Shown here one piece after another: positions 27,448 to 40,757 of a stretch of DNA of 64,000 bases. Every line of letters begins with the position of its first letter. Within the stretch, counting starts at the first letter, position 1. The stretch lies in assembly GCA_037039925.1 (NCBI GenBank), contig JAXRKP010000318.1:93501-157500 (forward strand). The letters run 5' to 3'. Made by a program: the position numbers and the translations under genes. The notes below the pieces were generated by a model, which had not been told where the DNA came from, did no database searches, and was given only the letters and a program-made list of their open reading frames with translations. The stretch comes from Doris montereyensis. Its lineage: Eukaryota; Mollusca; Gastropoda; Nudibranchia; Dorididae.

Positions 27448-29319
27448 CGTGTGTGTGTGTAATTCACAAAAAGTCATATGAATTTCTATATTTTCATGAA
27501 TGAGGGTACATTCTATCAGTGGTATTGGTGTGGGATTCCAGTTGGTTGCTGTCTTTTGTAGACTCTGAAACAAAGATCCAACAAAAATCTAAGCTGCTTG
27601 GTTTCATGTATGTGTCTAAATAAAAAAAATATTCCTTCTGAGTTGATGGAGAATGTTTCTGGAGGTAAAGATGACCATTGAATGTTGAATGTTGCTACAA
27701 CATGATAAGCAGGATTATGTCTCAATCAAGCAGACATCAAGTTTGTGTAAAGCATGTAGACAGCAATGCAAGACGGTAATCAGGGTTTTTTTTTAAAAGA
27801 CAGTGATTGTCAATGTCAGTGACACCAAAGCATGTAGAAAATAGTGTAAGCCAGTCCTTTGTAACTTAATATGAAAGTTTCATAGCCCGCTCTAGTCAGC
27901 AGTCAACAATAGTGATCATAGGATTGCAAACAAAAAGAGTGTGGAGCACCTTCTTTACAATAGGCAACGCATTCCATTCGTCTCCTATGTGTTTGCACAG
28001 ACTTGTCTTGACGACGAGATAAGGTGACAAGCTGTGATGTCTAGAGCATCAATCTGGTCATCTCGCTTCGATGACCAACCACATGTGCTTCAATTGTCTT
28101 GAGACAATGACTGATGATAATGGTAATGATTGGTTATGACACAATAGCACGAACGTCGATTTTGCGGTGAAGTGGATGGAGCCAAAAATGTAAGGCTGTA
28201 CCTAATGGTCTTTATGGACAGGTTATGATGATGATTGGTCTGTCAAATTAGGTAGTCCCACTTGCGTTGGACAGGTGGTCACTATGGAGAGAGACAAAAT
28301 ATAGAAAAAACACAAGGGAGTTGATTGCTGGTGGTTGTTAAGGCAGGTGGTCGTTCTGGACAGGTGGTTATTAGGGCACATTGGACTGTACTGCTTGTTC
28401 TCCTTCCTATTCCTTACATATTCTCCTCCCTTTTGTTTTGAGTCTGATTTCCAGGCCTAAAGGTCTGAGTGATTAGTGTTACATAATGGTTATTTTGTTT
28501 ATGTCCCCTGTTTTTGGCTATAGAGACCATCTGGCTAAGAGGCCGTCCAGGAAAGAGGCTACTTTTTCTTTTCTCCTGAAAACTGGCCTCTTAGGTGATG
28601 ACCACTGTACCTGAGTTTAAGCTCCCTTATTTTCTCCCACTCTACAAGGCAATATTGAAATAAATTAGAGTGAGGATGAGTCTTAGTGAAAATAACCTGA
28701 TTAATATATCATGGCTTTGTACTCACTATGATCACAGACATTGAAAGCAACAATTTATATTGCCTTGAAACTCTCAGCTATAACCGATGTTACATTTTCC
28801 TTCTCTTTTCAGAATTTGCTCAAAAGAAGCCTCCTTTGACAACGATGATGATAATGTTTCTGTTACAACAGAATATGAAAACTATGATCCATCAAAACAT
28901 ACACCCGTCTTTTATGGGAAAATGTTTGCCAAGGTAGCCACAGATGACAATGCAGTATCAGATTTTGACCCAGCCACAAGCCATCCTGCATGTCTTGGAT
29001 ACAGTTTTACCACAAAGCCTCCCAAGCCACCAAGTCCATCTCCTCCTCTCCCCCACCTAACAGACAAATCTGTAAGTTGAATATTTATTTAATTGGTACA
29101 TAAAATGTGTTTTTAAATAGATAAATCAAGATGATTTAGATAGGAAGCTTTCCCATTTTCATGATCAAGATATAGAAGACTGGCTCCGAAACACAATAAC
29201 AGAAGTAGGACAAAGTACAACAGATATGAGTTTTTCCGAAAGAAGGTTCAGGAAGCAACAAGGATAAGCTATGGATGAATACCAAATAGGAAGACAGATA
29301 AATAGATGTATTATGTAGG

Positions 29320-29354
<35 letters not shown>

Positions 29355-32300
29355 GTAGATAGATAGATAGATAGAAACTATACTGGCACCAAACAGCTTG
29401 TGTCAAAGTTGATAACGATACATCAGATTTTTTTAACATCAAGAAGGGAGTGAGACAAGGCTGTGTTCTCTTACCATACTTCAACTTATATAGTGAAATC
29501 ATCTTCTGTGAAATTGAAAACATGAGTTATAAGCATTGGTCACGTTAACCTGACCAACATAGGATACACAGATGATGCTGTGTTAATGGCATACACGCCA
29601 CATGATGTCCAACAAATGTTAGACAAATTAGTAGACTTTAGTGAAACAAAAGGATTGTTACTAAACGTGAAAAAAACAGAATGCATGGTAGCTTGTAAAC
29701 TAGATGACATCCTGTCCTTTAATTTAACAAGTAGAGGAAGAGCTATAAAACAAGTAACAAAGTTAAAAAATACCTCGGCGCAATCATAAGAAACGACTGC
29801 AAAGCCACCACAGAAATAAAGCAAAGGAAAGCAAGAACAAAACAACCATCCACTGTTGTCTCCAATTCAAAACTAAAGGCAGACACAAAATTACAAACAC
29901 TGCAAACATTATGTCTTTTCCACACTATTACATGCATGCAAAACATGGACTGTAGATGCATGATGTCACAAACGTTTAGAAGCATTTGAAATGTGAATAT
30001 ATAGAAGAATATTGATGCATTAATAGATAGATAGGTAGGAAGGAGGGTATGGTGAAGAGACATGAAGCCAATAGACTGGATCATCGCTGACGGAAAAAAG
30101 GGAGAGAGAAAGAGAGAGTTGGGTGGTTGGCGATGGTAGGGGATGATGAAGAAATTCATTGAGGGGTCCATTGGACTGTTTGCGCTGAACTGTCTAAGTT
30201 GTCTTTATACAAGGCCGATTGTACCTTTTACTGTCTGTTAGACATACAATCAGTGTAAGGCTATTGTATGGTTACGGTTGTTAGGTAATAGCAATATAGA
30301 CATGCGATCAATGTTTAGCAAAGTGTGAAATTAATAAACAACTGACCAAAAATATGAGGCACGGTGTCACCGGGTTGCGATTATCTGAAGCGAGTTGCCA
30401 TTAACCAGTGACTTTTATATAGACTTAATTTTGTTTCTTGGGAAAAGTTGCGATAAGTGGCAATTGTGATTAAAACGGAATCAACTGTAATACTGAAAAA
30501 AGGTACTTTCGTTATATTGCCGTTCCCTTTATAATGCCAAGTTACGATTGGCACAACAGGTTGTTTTGTTTTATTTCTTTAAAGCCCCAACTATTTTGAA
30601 ACTTTTTAACCTGATTGTTTTCAGCTCTTATAAGTCTTTCTATGTCTTTCCATTCATCTTTGTACAAAACTTGCCTCTTTAACTAACTTACGATCTATAT
30701 TTTGTCTTTCTTTCCAATATGTGGAGTATTGGTAGAATACAGAAGATTTATTCTTTCAATACCTACTTTAGTAACAAAACTAATGCTTTTTCTTAGTGTA
30801 AGCTTTGAACAAATAAAATTTATACCATAACAGGATCATTAAATTAGTTAGTTCTTATTCCTTTACAAACAATCTTTTATCAGATAGTCTTATTTTGTAA
30901 AAGGTTTACCTTTCCGTATTCAAGACTTAGACATATTATTATGATATAACCTAAAATACACATAACTATAATATGACAATGTTGATAACAAGTTGTAATG
31001 TTGATAACAAGTTGTAATGTTGTCATTGATTCTACAGGCAATCACACAGAGTATCTGAATCATTATGTTTTTCCACGGCTTCTTCCTGCACTTGAGGCGA
31101 TGCTCAAACAAGCAAAATTAGAAAAGTGCTTTGAGGTATGTCATTTTAAATCAATATTGAACGTTTTTTAACTCTTTTTTTTCTAAACATTATTTTAAAA
31201 TACCTATTACATAAAAATTGTGAAAAATATTTCTATAAAAACTTTCATACGTAATAAAATGAAAACATTACTTTACATGAAAATGTTTACATAGAGTTTT
31301 TTCTTATCTCTTTTTAAAATTCTTTTTATTCATAGGAGGACTTTCTTGAGGATGAAAATGAGGTTCATGACATTGCAAATCTATTAACGAACAGTGATTT
31401 AAAATCATTATGTCACTGATTTTTTAAATTTTCACATACATCGATTTTGGCGAAGTTTTATTTATTTGTCATGGTGTAATTATCACCTTTTGATGAAATG
31501 TTTTCAGGGGTTTTTGTTTCTGGCTTTGATTCCTTTAGGGGCTTTGTCTTCACTTACTATCTTATTTTTTGCTCTTTGATTGTTGTTACCATGTTGGTTA
31601 TGTTTCACTTGCCTTTTTTGTTTGTTTGAGGTAATTGCTCACAATTTGAAAAATTTCAACTCAATGTAAAGAATGTGTTGTTTTTTTCTTCTAATCTAGT
31701 TACAATTTTCCTTAGGTTTAGAGTGATTTTTGTGCTTAAGTTAAGTTAATGCATTCAATTCATTTTATTTTACTTAGATGTTGGTGGTTTGGATTTTCGT
31801 TTTTATATTTTTGTTGTTGTAAAGGATAAGATGGGGGTGGGGGAGGTGGAGGAGGCAGATCCATGACTTACTTTACCACATTGGCTGACTTTTAAAGAGA
31901 CATAGTAACTTCAGTTCTTAAATAAGATGTTTTAAAAACAACAAAAAGAACATTTAATCATCAGATTATTATAGTGTTTTCTATGACAAAAACTGTGATA
32001 TGGTGAAAACTTCAAGGAAGATGTGTATGTGTAAAACATATGAATCTATATATGTGTGTGTGTGTGTATGTGTATGCTTTATGATTTCTATTTTACTACA
32101 TATCTTAAATACCTTCCTTTGCTTTCAACAGAGAAGAAGAACAAAATTCAATGCTTGTGATTCCATCACTGAGCATTTATATCAGTAAGTAAAAATTTGA
32201 AAGATAATGAATTAAACTTTAAAGAAACTCTTAATTAATATAAACAAAAAAATTAAAGAGCTCTATAACACTATACTGATTAATACAGTATGTTTCATAA

Positions 32301-34553
32301 ATAAATGTTAATAACTTCTTAACGTTGCGGCCAATCGCCATAGAATTTTTACACAATAAACCTCAGTTATACACGTTTCAATAAATATTAATTGTGTTTG
32401 ATATGACTCCCAGAAGAATGAAAGTCATGCAATTTCAATAAGTAAAAAGAGGTACATTTTTCAACTGGCAACATTTCTGTAAAAAAAAGTTAAACGACAA
32501 GTGATAAACACGTGTTTGATGAAACCATCCAATAACAATGAAATTCATTAAAAAACCTATCAATATGTAACAAGTTAATTAAAATGATCCACTTAATTAC
32601 GAGGTGATCGACTAATCTTGCGATGAACACTGAACAACTGAACCCCTTAATCTTAGTCCCTTGGATTTATTCCTATTGGGCTATTCGAAATACAATGTGT
32701 GTAAAAATTGTCCAAAGAACTTATTTGAACTGAAACAAAGAATAGAACAGCTTGTAAAGACAGTGACACAATTGAAAACTTAATGAAACGAAGTGAAACC
32801 CTGCAAACAGCAGAAAGGATGTCATTTCGAGTAATTTCTTTAAACAACAAGCAAGTGGACCATTTTAAATTGACTTGTTACATTTAGAAAATCTTTGAAT
32901 ATTCACATTGATGAGTTTAAAAATCACTTTCATCGTTTTTTTATAGTTTCATCGAACACATGTTTATGACTTGTTGGTGTTTCAGCTTTTCCCCCAGAAA
33001 TGTTGAAAATTGAAAAATGTACCTCTTTTTACTAATAGCGTGACTTCCTTGTTCCGTGTATTACATCAAACAAAACTTATATTTATCAAAATGTATAAGA
33101 CTGAAGTTTATTGTTTTAAAGTTCTATGGCGATCGGTCATTGATGTTGAGAAGTTATTAACATTTATAAGGGTTCTGTTTTTTATGAAACATACTGTATG
33201 TATCTTGATTAAAAAACCACACATAATTGAACAAACATAATATACGCAAAGAAATAAATTAAGTCAAAAGTCCAAAAGATCTAGATTTTAATGACCTTAA
33301 CAACAGGCATAGCATAATGTATTTATGAGTACAATGACAACAAATTGAAAATTAAAATATAAATTTCTGTTGACTCTCATTGTTTTCTTAGAAACAACCC
33401 TTATCAAGAAGATCCATCTAGGAAAGAGACTCAGCTATTGGACATACCTTTCGTCAAAGAATGGTTGAAAGACCAGTAAGCAGCAAAACTTCACTTTCTT
33501 ATGTATTTCCATATGTCATTGTGATTCTGTTAAAAGATGGGAGTGCCGTTTCTTCTCTCTCATTTAATTCTAAGAATCTAAGCACGTTCACTACAATTTT
33601 AGATTGTATTTGGTTCTTTCTAAAGGTTGACACAGTTGTCTTTTCCCGGTAGATGTTTCTTTATTTTAAGAATAGAATAATAATAATAATTATAATAAAA
33701 TCTGAAATACATGTATTCAAAATATCTGTTACATTTTGATTTGATTTCTTCACCCTTACGACAATTTACTACCAGGCATTTCTTACAACACTGTGAAAAG
33801 AAGACAAACGTTACAATGATGTAGCATCATCCCTTCTCAAATTGTTTTTCAGCCCACGCCCACCACTCCCAATGTCTCTTATATGGACAGATGAAGAAGC
33901 AGCTTTGATCGTTCAATCCTTTTGGAGGGGATATTTGGTAAGCCACAAACTTAAAATTCTTTTTCTTTCAAGTCACGATATAAACAAATCAAAAGAACAA
34001 CTTAATGTCACAAATAATGCACAGAGTTTCTGTATAAAAGTTATGGCATTAAAAAACATTCATCCATGAGAATTATAAAAACATCAAAATCAAATATTTT
34101 CAAGAATGCTTCTTTACCGTATCAAATTTGTGTTGAATATGAGGGAAGTGGCATTTTGTCTTTTTCATAAACAACACATCATTCAAATTCTGACAGACAA
34201 CCAAGCGTATTCAAATGTATCTTGCTATTCTTATTTGATATCCAACCCCTTAAATTTGTTTATTTGGATTGTTGGGATTTTTTGTACATATGTTCCATTT
34301 CATTTCAGCAGCTATTTATTCTAACTTTGTGAAACTAAATTCCCAGGTACGTCGGGAGCCTGATGTACAAGAGTTGAGAATATGGCAAAGGGAATGGAGA
34401 GAGGAAAATCGTGGTATTCAACACCGAGTGTCAGAATTTTGGGAGAAGCAAATGCCAGGAGGTGATGAGCCTACACCAAATGTGTCCGAGTCTCAGTTGG
34501 ATGCTATGAATGATGAGAACCAGATTAATATCAAAAGCCCTGTACCATCTTGA
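25480..34553 (+). CDS. IQCK: IQ domain-containing protein K
   Basis: Seven coding exons: 25480-25534, 28813-29071, 31038 or 31052-31135, 32132-32184, 33392-33475, 33853-33937 and 34347-34553 (stop TGA). Exon 1 gives NLWEEICK, as in vertebrate IQCK (NLWEQICK). Later exons give [27 protein letters not shown] and [11 protein letters not shown], then [10 protein letters not shown]. The single IQ-like motif is [20 protein letters not shown]. The C-terminus is charged and helical ([16 protein letters not shown]). The length is about 275 aa. IQ motifs bind calmodulin or EF-hand light chains; the exact role is poorly known. Exon 2 shifts frame near 28835. The acceptor of exon 3 is ambiguous: 31038 has the better consensus, but 31052 keeps the phase. 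Introns carry LINE scraps, a TA repeat and a MITE. AATAAA at 35258 or 35638 could end the transcript. Confidence 0.92.
26800..26966 (-). mobile_element. LINE fragment, same family as the 0.6-3.1 kb element
   Basis: Matches 1129-1243 closely (shared 'cgctaagtagtgatat' and 'ctatagtttgagcattcca'). It keeps about 55 bp that the first copy lacks. It stops exactly where the TA repeat begins. It lies in IQCK intron 1, antisense to the gene. Confidence 0.85.
26967..27451. repeat. Compound microsatellite: TA, T-rich, TATG, then long TA
   Basis: (TA)n, then TTTTTATTT blocks, (TATG)n at about 27015-27110, then TA with occasional C/G interruptions, ending in TATGCGTGTG. The Ile-Tyr reading frames here are by-products of the repeat. 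Confidence 0.95.
29318..29376. repeat. (TAGA)n microsatellite
   Basis: About 14 TAGA units with one TAGG variant, in IQCK intron 2 next to a LINE remnant. Confidence 0.93.
29380..29880 (+). mobile_element. LINE reverse-transcriptase fragment
   Basis: Plus-strand remnant of an RT palm: GVRQGC near 29450, then a degraded DD box, then [18 protein letters not shown] and [13 protein letters not shown] (29580-29700), and [10 protein letters not shown] near 29773. Frameshifts break it. It differs in sequence from both minus-strand LINEs and lies in IQCK intron 2. Confidence 0.8.
31337..31420 (+). other. Possible alternative terminal exon of IQCK
   Basis: A T-rich tract and TTCATAG acceptor precede a short frame in the same phase as the end of IQCK exon 3. 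It encodes an acidic peptide ([17 protein letters not shown]) and ends in TGA at 31418-31420. Use of this exon would remove the IQ motif. No nearby AATAAA was seen, so this is weak. Confidence 0.25.
32286..33196. mobile_element. MITE-like element with long (~240 bp) terminal inverted repeats
   Basis: The left end CAGTATGTTTCATAA... and the right end ...TTATGAAACATACTG are inverted copies, each flanked by TA (32284-32285 and 33197-33198). The arms stay alignable for about 240 bp (for example GTTAATAACTTCT and CGATCGCCATAGAA against their complements). The ~410-bp centre has no transposase. TA duplication with CAGT ends suggests a non-autonomous Tc1/mariner-type element. It sits in IQCK intron 4. 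Confidence 0.75.
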
Positions 34554-36610
34554 ACACATTCGTTTTCTTCCATCCATTAAAAAGCAAAATCTTAGCTTCA
34601 CTTATATCTTGTATCAGTTTTGAAAATGACATTAAAATGAAGGCTCAAGCAAAGTCCCAAACAATGACAAACATGAGTTTTAAAATTTGTTTTCAATTTG
34701 TTAGAAATTCCATCTGGTTTTTTTTATGCTTTTCTTACAAGTGAGAAGGAAAGGGAGAGGGGGAGGTGAGGACCATGCAGAGCCAGGGTTGTTGTTTGTG
34801 ATTTTATGAGGTGGTTTGCTTTTTTTGTTTTATCTTGTGAGATTTTTTGTTGGGTATTTTAAAAAACATCAAATTTTTTTTTATTATCTTTTTTTATTTT
34901 GTTTAGTAGGAGTAATAAGACAACATCCATCTCCCTTCCTGAAACACAAGAACAAATTTTTAAATCACAAAAATGTTGAAAAAATCTGATAAAAAATGTG
35001 AGCTTTGTTTCAGTCTCAATTAATCTTAATTAAAGCAAAATAAGAAAACTGGGAGTGCACTGCATTTCATAAATGTATCTTGTGTATAGCTGTTAAAAAA
35101 TCATTTTCTTGTGCATTAAGTTGTACATTAAATATAATATATCCACCTCTTCAGTTTCAGTCTTCATTGCAGTACTGGTACAGTTCATAAAATAAGGCTA
35201 AGATTTTTTCCGTGATCTTTGATTTTGTTGTATGGTCAGCCAGCAGCAATAAAGAGAAAATAAAATTGAACGTAAATAAGAGGCAAAAACCGTACAGTGT
35301 ACTGGATAATGTGTTAATGATATTGTGAAGTCTGAAATATTATATTACAGTTTTCTATCTTTTATATTATAGGCCTACATGTGTCATACAATATGTTGTT
35401 CGTCTTCATGATTGTTTTGCTTCTCATTTTATGTGTTTAACACAATGTATTGAGGAATATATTAAAATACAAAGGTTACTTGTACATTATTTGAATCAAT
35501 TGAGTTATCATGGCTTTCATTACCGGTACCAGACATTTGTGCATGGCAAACCTTTATGTAAGCTGTGTTTGTTAAAAATAATATTATAATAATACTTTCT
35601 TATATCGTAAAGCTTCATCTGATAGATTTAATTTATCAATAAAGTTCAATCATGTTATGGAAAGCTAAGGATTTCTTTTGGTCTGTGTATCACATCCAAG
35701 CAATCCAATGTTCTACAGTTAGTGACATTCTATATTTTAATGGTCATGCCCAAGACAAGACAAAAAGTTCTGCAAAATAATGAGTTTCTCAACTTTGATA
35801 ACTTGACAGTAATGCATAGCCCAGTCACATAAATAGTTACAGCGATATGGTAGATAGATTTGAAAGTTAAAATTTTCATGATAATTATCTTTATGGACTC
35901 TTCTCTTTCACTTGCTTTTTCCTTTGCTACAACAGTTAATTTATCATTTGTTTAATTTGTCTTTTTAAAACTTGATCGACAACAGTCATTTTTTTAAATC
36001 ACATTTGACCAGGAATGATCTCACCTTCTGTAGAAACGAATTATCCACACATGATACATACACAAAATAAAATTCTGAGACACCCTGAAACACACTGTAA
36101 CAGCACCAGTTCATAAAGAACAGGGAAATTCAAAACCATTCCAATATGACAAATATGCTTAAATATGGCTCCTAATTTTCCTGATCCTGTATCACATCAA
36201 AACAAAAAGTAATTTCATTTTGTAAACATGAGGAAATTTCATAATATAATTTATTTATTTTTTTAAACGTAACATTTCCATGGCAAAAGTCACACACCGT
36301 TTAAGTAAAACAAAACAAAAAAGTTGAGGATGTGAGAAGATGGATAGAAAACTGGGATTTTTTCTGGGAAAGTGTGTGTGGAGGGGAAGGGTGGGGGAGG
36401 AGGGGTTGCTCTGAACTACATACATACGTATGTTATTCATTAATGTAAATGATGTTCAACAGTTTTACAACTTGACCGTTTTCTACAAGTTAGACAGTTA
36501 TATTCATATTTTTTTTATCTGAGATATACTCCCAAATAAGAAATGATATTTAACGTTTCATTCATTTAATGCTAGTGCTGCCATAAAAAAGAAGAATCTG
36601 AACTTTCTTT
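34554..36610. other. IQCK 3' UTR and intergenic DNA
   Basis: No coding signal. AATAAA occurs at 35258-35263 and 35638-35643 downstream of the IQCK stop; either could end its mRNA. Confidence 0.5.
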
Positions 36611-36614
36611 CAGT
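36611..36614. other. Target-site duplication CAGT, left
   Basis: CAGT precedes the left LTR. The same four bases follow the right LTR at 40972-40975. Confidence 0.65.
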
Positions 36615-36823
36615 TTTAGCATAAAATTTGAACGATAATATTCTTCGTTATGTAAATTTAATGACGATAAACAATAACATGGAATATCATGGTTATCATG
36701 AAGAGATTCTAGGTCCTCTCCCTTAATCTTGTCATTCAGTAGCAGTGCCGTTTTGTGTCAACCTCAGTAACTAGTTCAAGTCAGTCCTAGCAGTTCCAAA
36801 ATCAAGGGATGTAACTCATGTAT
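36615..36823 (-). repeat. 3' LTR (left) of the Ty3/gypsy element
   Basis: About 200 bp repeated at 40758-40971, sharing for example 'aataacatggaatatcatgg' and 'gtcctagcagttccaaaa'. In element orientation the purine-rich GGGAGGG just inside could be the polypurine tract. The middle and outer end differ from the right LTR. Confidence 0.85.
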
Positions 36824-39800
36824 TAATAACCCTCCCAGCGGGATACAGTTATGAGGAGCGAAAAGGATGCTGTCTGCTATCATCGGAACCTCAAGGGGCG
36901 ACGAAGAACTCTGCCGAAAAGTGAAGTCACGTTGTCATTTGCTGACGGTTGATTTGAATGAGAAGGTGGTAGGACAGTCGCAGGCTTTGGAGTTGAGAAA
37001 CAAGGAACTCTGGTAGCATGACAAGTGGTTAACTGAGTAACAGTGCCAATTAGGCGGTCAATTGAGATGTTTTCTTTTTCATCTCGAGAACAATATAAAA
37101 TCGTTTCTCAACAACACGAAATGGACCGTCATATGGTCGTTGAGGGGGTTCTTTGTGAGTCTTTGAAAAACATAGTCGGCTGAAGCTAAAGTTGAGGGTA
37201 CGTGAGAGAGGTTGCCTGGAACACATATGATTTGAACTGATTTGTTGAGAGTTGAAGGAATGGTATATCCTTACAATTACGGGTGTGGGATGGTTGCAGG
37301 AATTCTGAGATTATGCGGAGTGTAAAACCATAAACAAATTCGGCAGGTGAACAGTCAGGATCCACTCAAAGAAGAACGAAGGCCTAATAGAACCATGGGA
37401 AGTTCTTCGAACCAAGGAGTGGTTGTGCGAGCTTTTTAGTGCTGCTTTGAGTTCCATCAAGGCGTTCCAACCATTCCGTTTGCTTGTGGATGGTAAGCGA
37501 GAGGTTGTTTTTGCTTAGATGCTAAGCAGTTTGTTGAGTTCAGTCCTGGTCGAGGTGAATTGCCTCCCACGTTCAGAAACTATGTCTTATTACTACCGAA
37601 TCTTGAAACCAATGGTGAAGAAGAAATAGCGCAGGTGGTAGCAAGGGCATCGGGGAGAGGGAACACTGCAGACCATCTCGTGAAGCGGTCAATTATTGTG
37701 AATAGGTATTTCTGTCTTAACTGTCTAGAGGCCCAACTGAAAATCTACGGGAGGCAGAAAAACCTAAGACGGGGAAGGCGTTCTAAAAGTGGGGAGCGAA
37801 TGGCGATGGACTTTAGAGGTTATGACAATCAGGGCAGATTGCACCATTTGCGGATGTCACTGCATGCCATGCCAAACGGGCGTTGGAAATTGTTTACTGG
37901 TGGGTCTAACACCGGAGTGTGAAAGACCATGAATCTTTTGAACTTGATGTTTCCAAGAGGTGGGAAGTACTGGCCTTGGCGCTCCATGGATGTGTCGCAC
38001 TGGTTGACGAGCCGATATCAATGTCTTTGAGCGTCAGGCCTGTTGTTTTGGCCATACGGTAAAGACCATTTCGTCTGCTGTTAAATGCCCATAGCGAGGT
38101 GGTCAAAGTTGATGTTTTCATCCCAATGATTGTCCCTTAGTATGGAGAACCAGGGTGTCCGTTTTTTCAGTTTCTATTCTTTTTCGAAAGGGCGTCTGCG
38201 AAACATTGAATTTCTTTGATATATTGAATGTCCGTAGTAAATTTCTGCGATGAAAGACAAATGTCTAGTTTCGGAGAACGGTCATTTGGCTTTTCAAAGC
38301 AGTCGTCAGAGGTTTGTGGTCTAATTCAAGTTTTGTCATAATCCAAAAGTTCAAGTTTGATGTAAGATGCTTTCAAAGAATGCGCTGTCCTCTATTTTGG
38401 TCTAAGGCTTTGGGAGAAAAAGGCCTGTTCACTACCATCTCCGTTGGGCTCCAATTCTGTTCAGCTCCACGGTGAGAAGAAATCCATTGAGGATGATGCA
38501 CAGCCACTCCTCACAGGAGCAGGGGTTTTGGTTTTGTCGAAAGCTTTGACAACGGGACCAACAATATTGTCCTTTGCCACTTGCCTGAGCATGGAAGCGG
38601 GGCTAGATTTGTCATCACATTCCAGGAAGGAAACGGTGGTATTAATTAACCATGCCTAGGAAACTTTTCTTCTTCAAGTTGTTTCATGGGTGGTTCGCTT
38701 CACAATGTTGACAATGAAGAGGAGTTTTTCCTTGAAGCCTCCTTGACAATGATGTGCAAGAAATCGATTGGCTGTTGTAGTGAAAAACAGTTCTCAAAAC
38801 TTTTATGACCAGGCCATTGGAAGATAGATGAAAAGTTCCTGAAGCTCTAATGTGTTCCGTGGAGAATGACTTGCAACCAGAATGTCGTTGATTTACGAAA
38901 TTTAATAGAACGCAGATTCCATCCATGAGGCAATGGAAAGATTGGGCAGTTATTTGTTTTCCAAAAGGAAATAACAGGAACTCCCAGAGTCCGAAAGGTG
39001 TAGTTATTCCTTGTCTATAGAGGTGATGGGGACATGATCCTCAAATCAAATCGATTTTTGAAAAGATTAGAACAATAGCTAGATGGTTGGTGAAATCTTG
39101 AATATGCGGTAGAGGATACGGTCGTCTTCGGTTGATGCATTCAGACACCTTTTATTCATTTGAAATTCAGGCTTAGGGACATTTTGGAGAGGTGAAGACC
39201 ATGGGGATTTTGAACCGGACAATGCTCATTCTTTCCATTTTTAAAAACTCTGCTTTAGCAGCAGACAGTTTTTCTTGGTCTAGACTCGAGCTCTTGCATG
39301 TTTATGGGCCATTAGAGAATCATATGGTAAATTTTGGACGCCGTGTTTGTTGGTAGAGTTGTCAAAATTTGGTAAGGATCTCAAACTGTGCAGCAGGTTT
39401 CAATAACTCTCTGAGGCTGGAGACTTAAACCTGAGAGTGTAAGGGAATGACAGAAAGGAGGATGACATGTAATTGAATCCAAACAGCGCTGAAGGGAGGT
39501 CAATGGCTTTTCCGTTAGATATTTCAAAAAAAATCTGCTATCAGAAAGGCTGAGTGACGTCAGCGAGGTGAAACTGATGTGTGTATCGTCTTTTAGGACT
39601 TAACATTAATGACATGATACGAGTTCCCCAGGTGCGAATGGATGTTCCATTGGCTGCTGAGAGTTGTATTGAAGGGTTATGTTTGACGATCTTGGGGAGA
39701 AGCAGGGTATACAGACACCTCCGCTCCTGTATCGACGAGGTATGAAACACCAGATTAACTCCTCGACTGAAAGCGTGTTCTTGAGGAAGCCAGCTGCTGC

Positions 39801-40736
39801 CACGAAAGCGACTGGCCTTGTCAGGTTTGAACTATCTGGAGAAGTGATGCAAACTTGCATCCAGGTTGACAATTGCGTGCATGTGGGCCGAATTTTTGGG
39901 AAACAAAGGGGCTGGTGGAGATGCTGTGTTTGTTTACAACAGAGTTTTGGACAGGTTTATGAAACTAAAGAACCCTGCAGGAGACGGTTGGTCGGTAGCA
40001 TGTGCAATCTGCTGGATGTTAGTACCAGAACGCGTCTTCCCAAACGATCGGAAGAATCTGCCAGGTTTTCCAAATCATCGAAGTTTGATGCAATGATGGT
40101 GCGGACATCGGCAGGTAGGTTAAGAGAAGATAGATGCTCTTTTGAGTTTGAAAAATCGAAAATGAAAAATGGAAGGAACAAAAGTGGGCCACAATCCCCA
40201 GACCCATTTAACAGCTCACTGTTTCAACATTGCTTGAGATTTCCTTCTTTGATCAGAGCTCTTTGAGACTTTTGTATTTCTCAGATTCTGGGGGTTTACT
40301 AGTACAAATAAAAACTTCAGCAGTTTTGAAATCCAGTGCACTGACAACATAGTCATATTTGTCTGGTCTTGTGTGATGTTCTTTGTGCCGAACTGGGCTT
40401 CCACTTGCAAACCAGATCTCTGGGGAGGAGATCCAAAATTCAGGCAGCTTGACAGATACTGCATTGACCTGGCTGCTTGGTTGTAGGGAATGCAGTTGGC
40501 TAGCTAGGCAGCAAGTAGCGACTCGGTCGATTGGGTCTGGGGTTGAGACATGTTGAATGTTGCAAAATAACTCTAAATCTAGATCTGATCCTAACTGACT
40601 TACGACGTGTGGGTGTGCTAGATCTAGATCTTGTAGCAGTACTAAAATCTAGATCTATAAAGTGCAAAGTAAGCCCAACAGTGGGTAGATATAACGTGGG
40701 GCCAATAGATCTAGATCTAGATTTTTAAACTGGACG

Positions 40737-40757
40737 AGTCAGAATCGGGGTCACCAA
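40737..40757 (-). other. Candidate primer-binding site
   Basis: Immediately inside the 5' LTR on the minus strand is TTGGTGACCCCGA, the kind of TGG-starting tRNA-complementary sequence found next to gypsy 5' LTRs. The priming tRNA is not assigned. Confidence 0.6.

Noticed and set aside
26944..27573. Tyr-Ile rich open frames on both strands
   Set aside because: Translations of the TA/TATG microsatellite.
29318..29376. CRISPR-like regular repeat
   Set aside because: Pure tetranucleotide microsatellite without spacers, in a eukaryotic intron.
37560..37922. 120-codon plus-strand open frame
   Set aside because: Antisense shadow of the integrase region of the same element.
39679..40266. 195-codon plus-strand open frame
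   Set aside because: Antisense to gag/protease remnants of the gypsy element and within the hybrid-consensus region; no domain or splice support.
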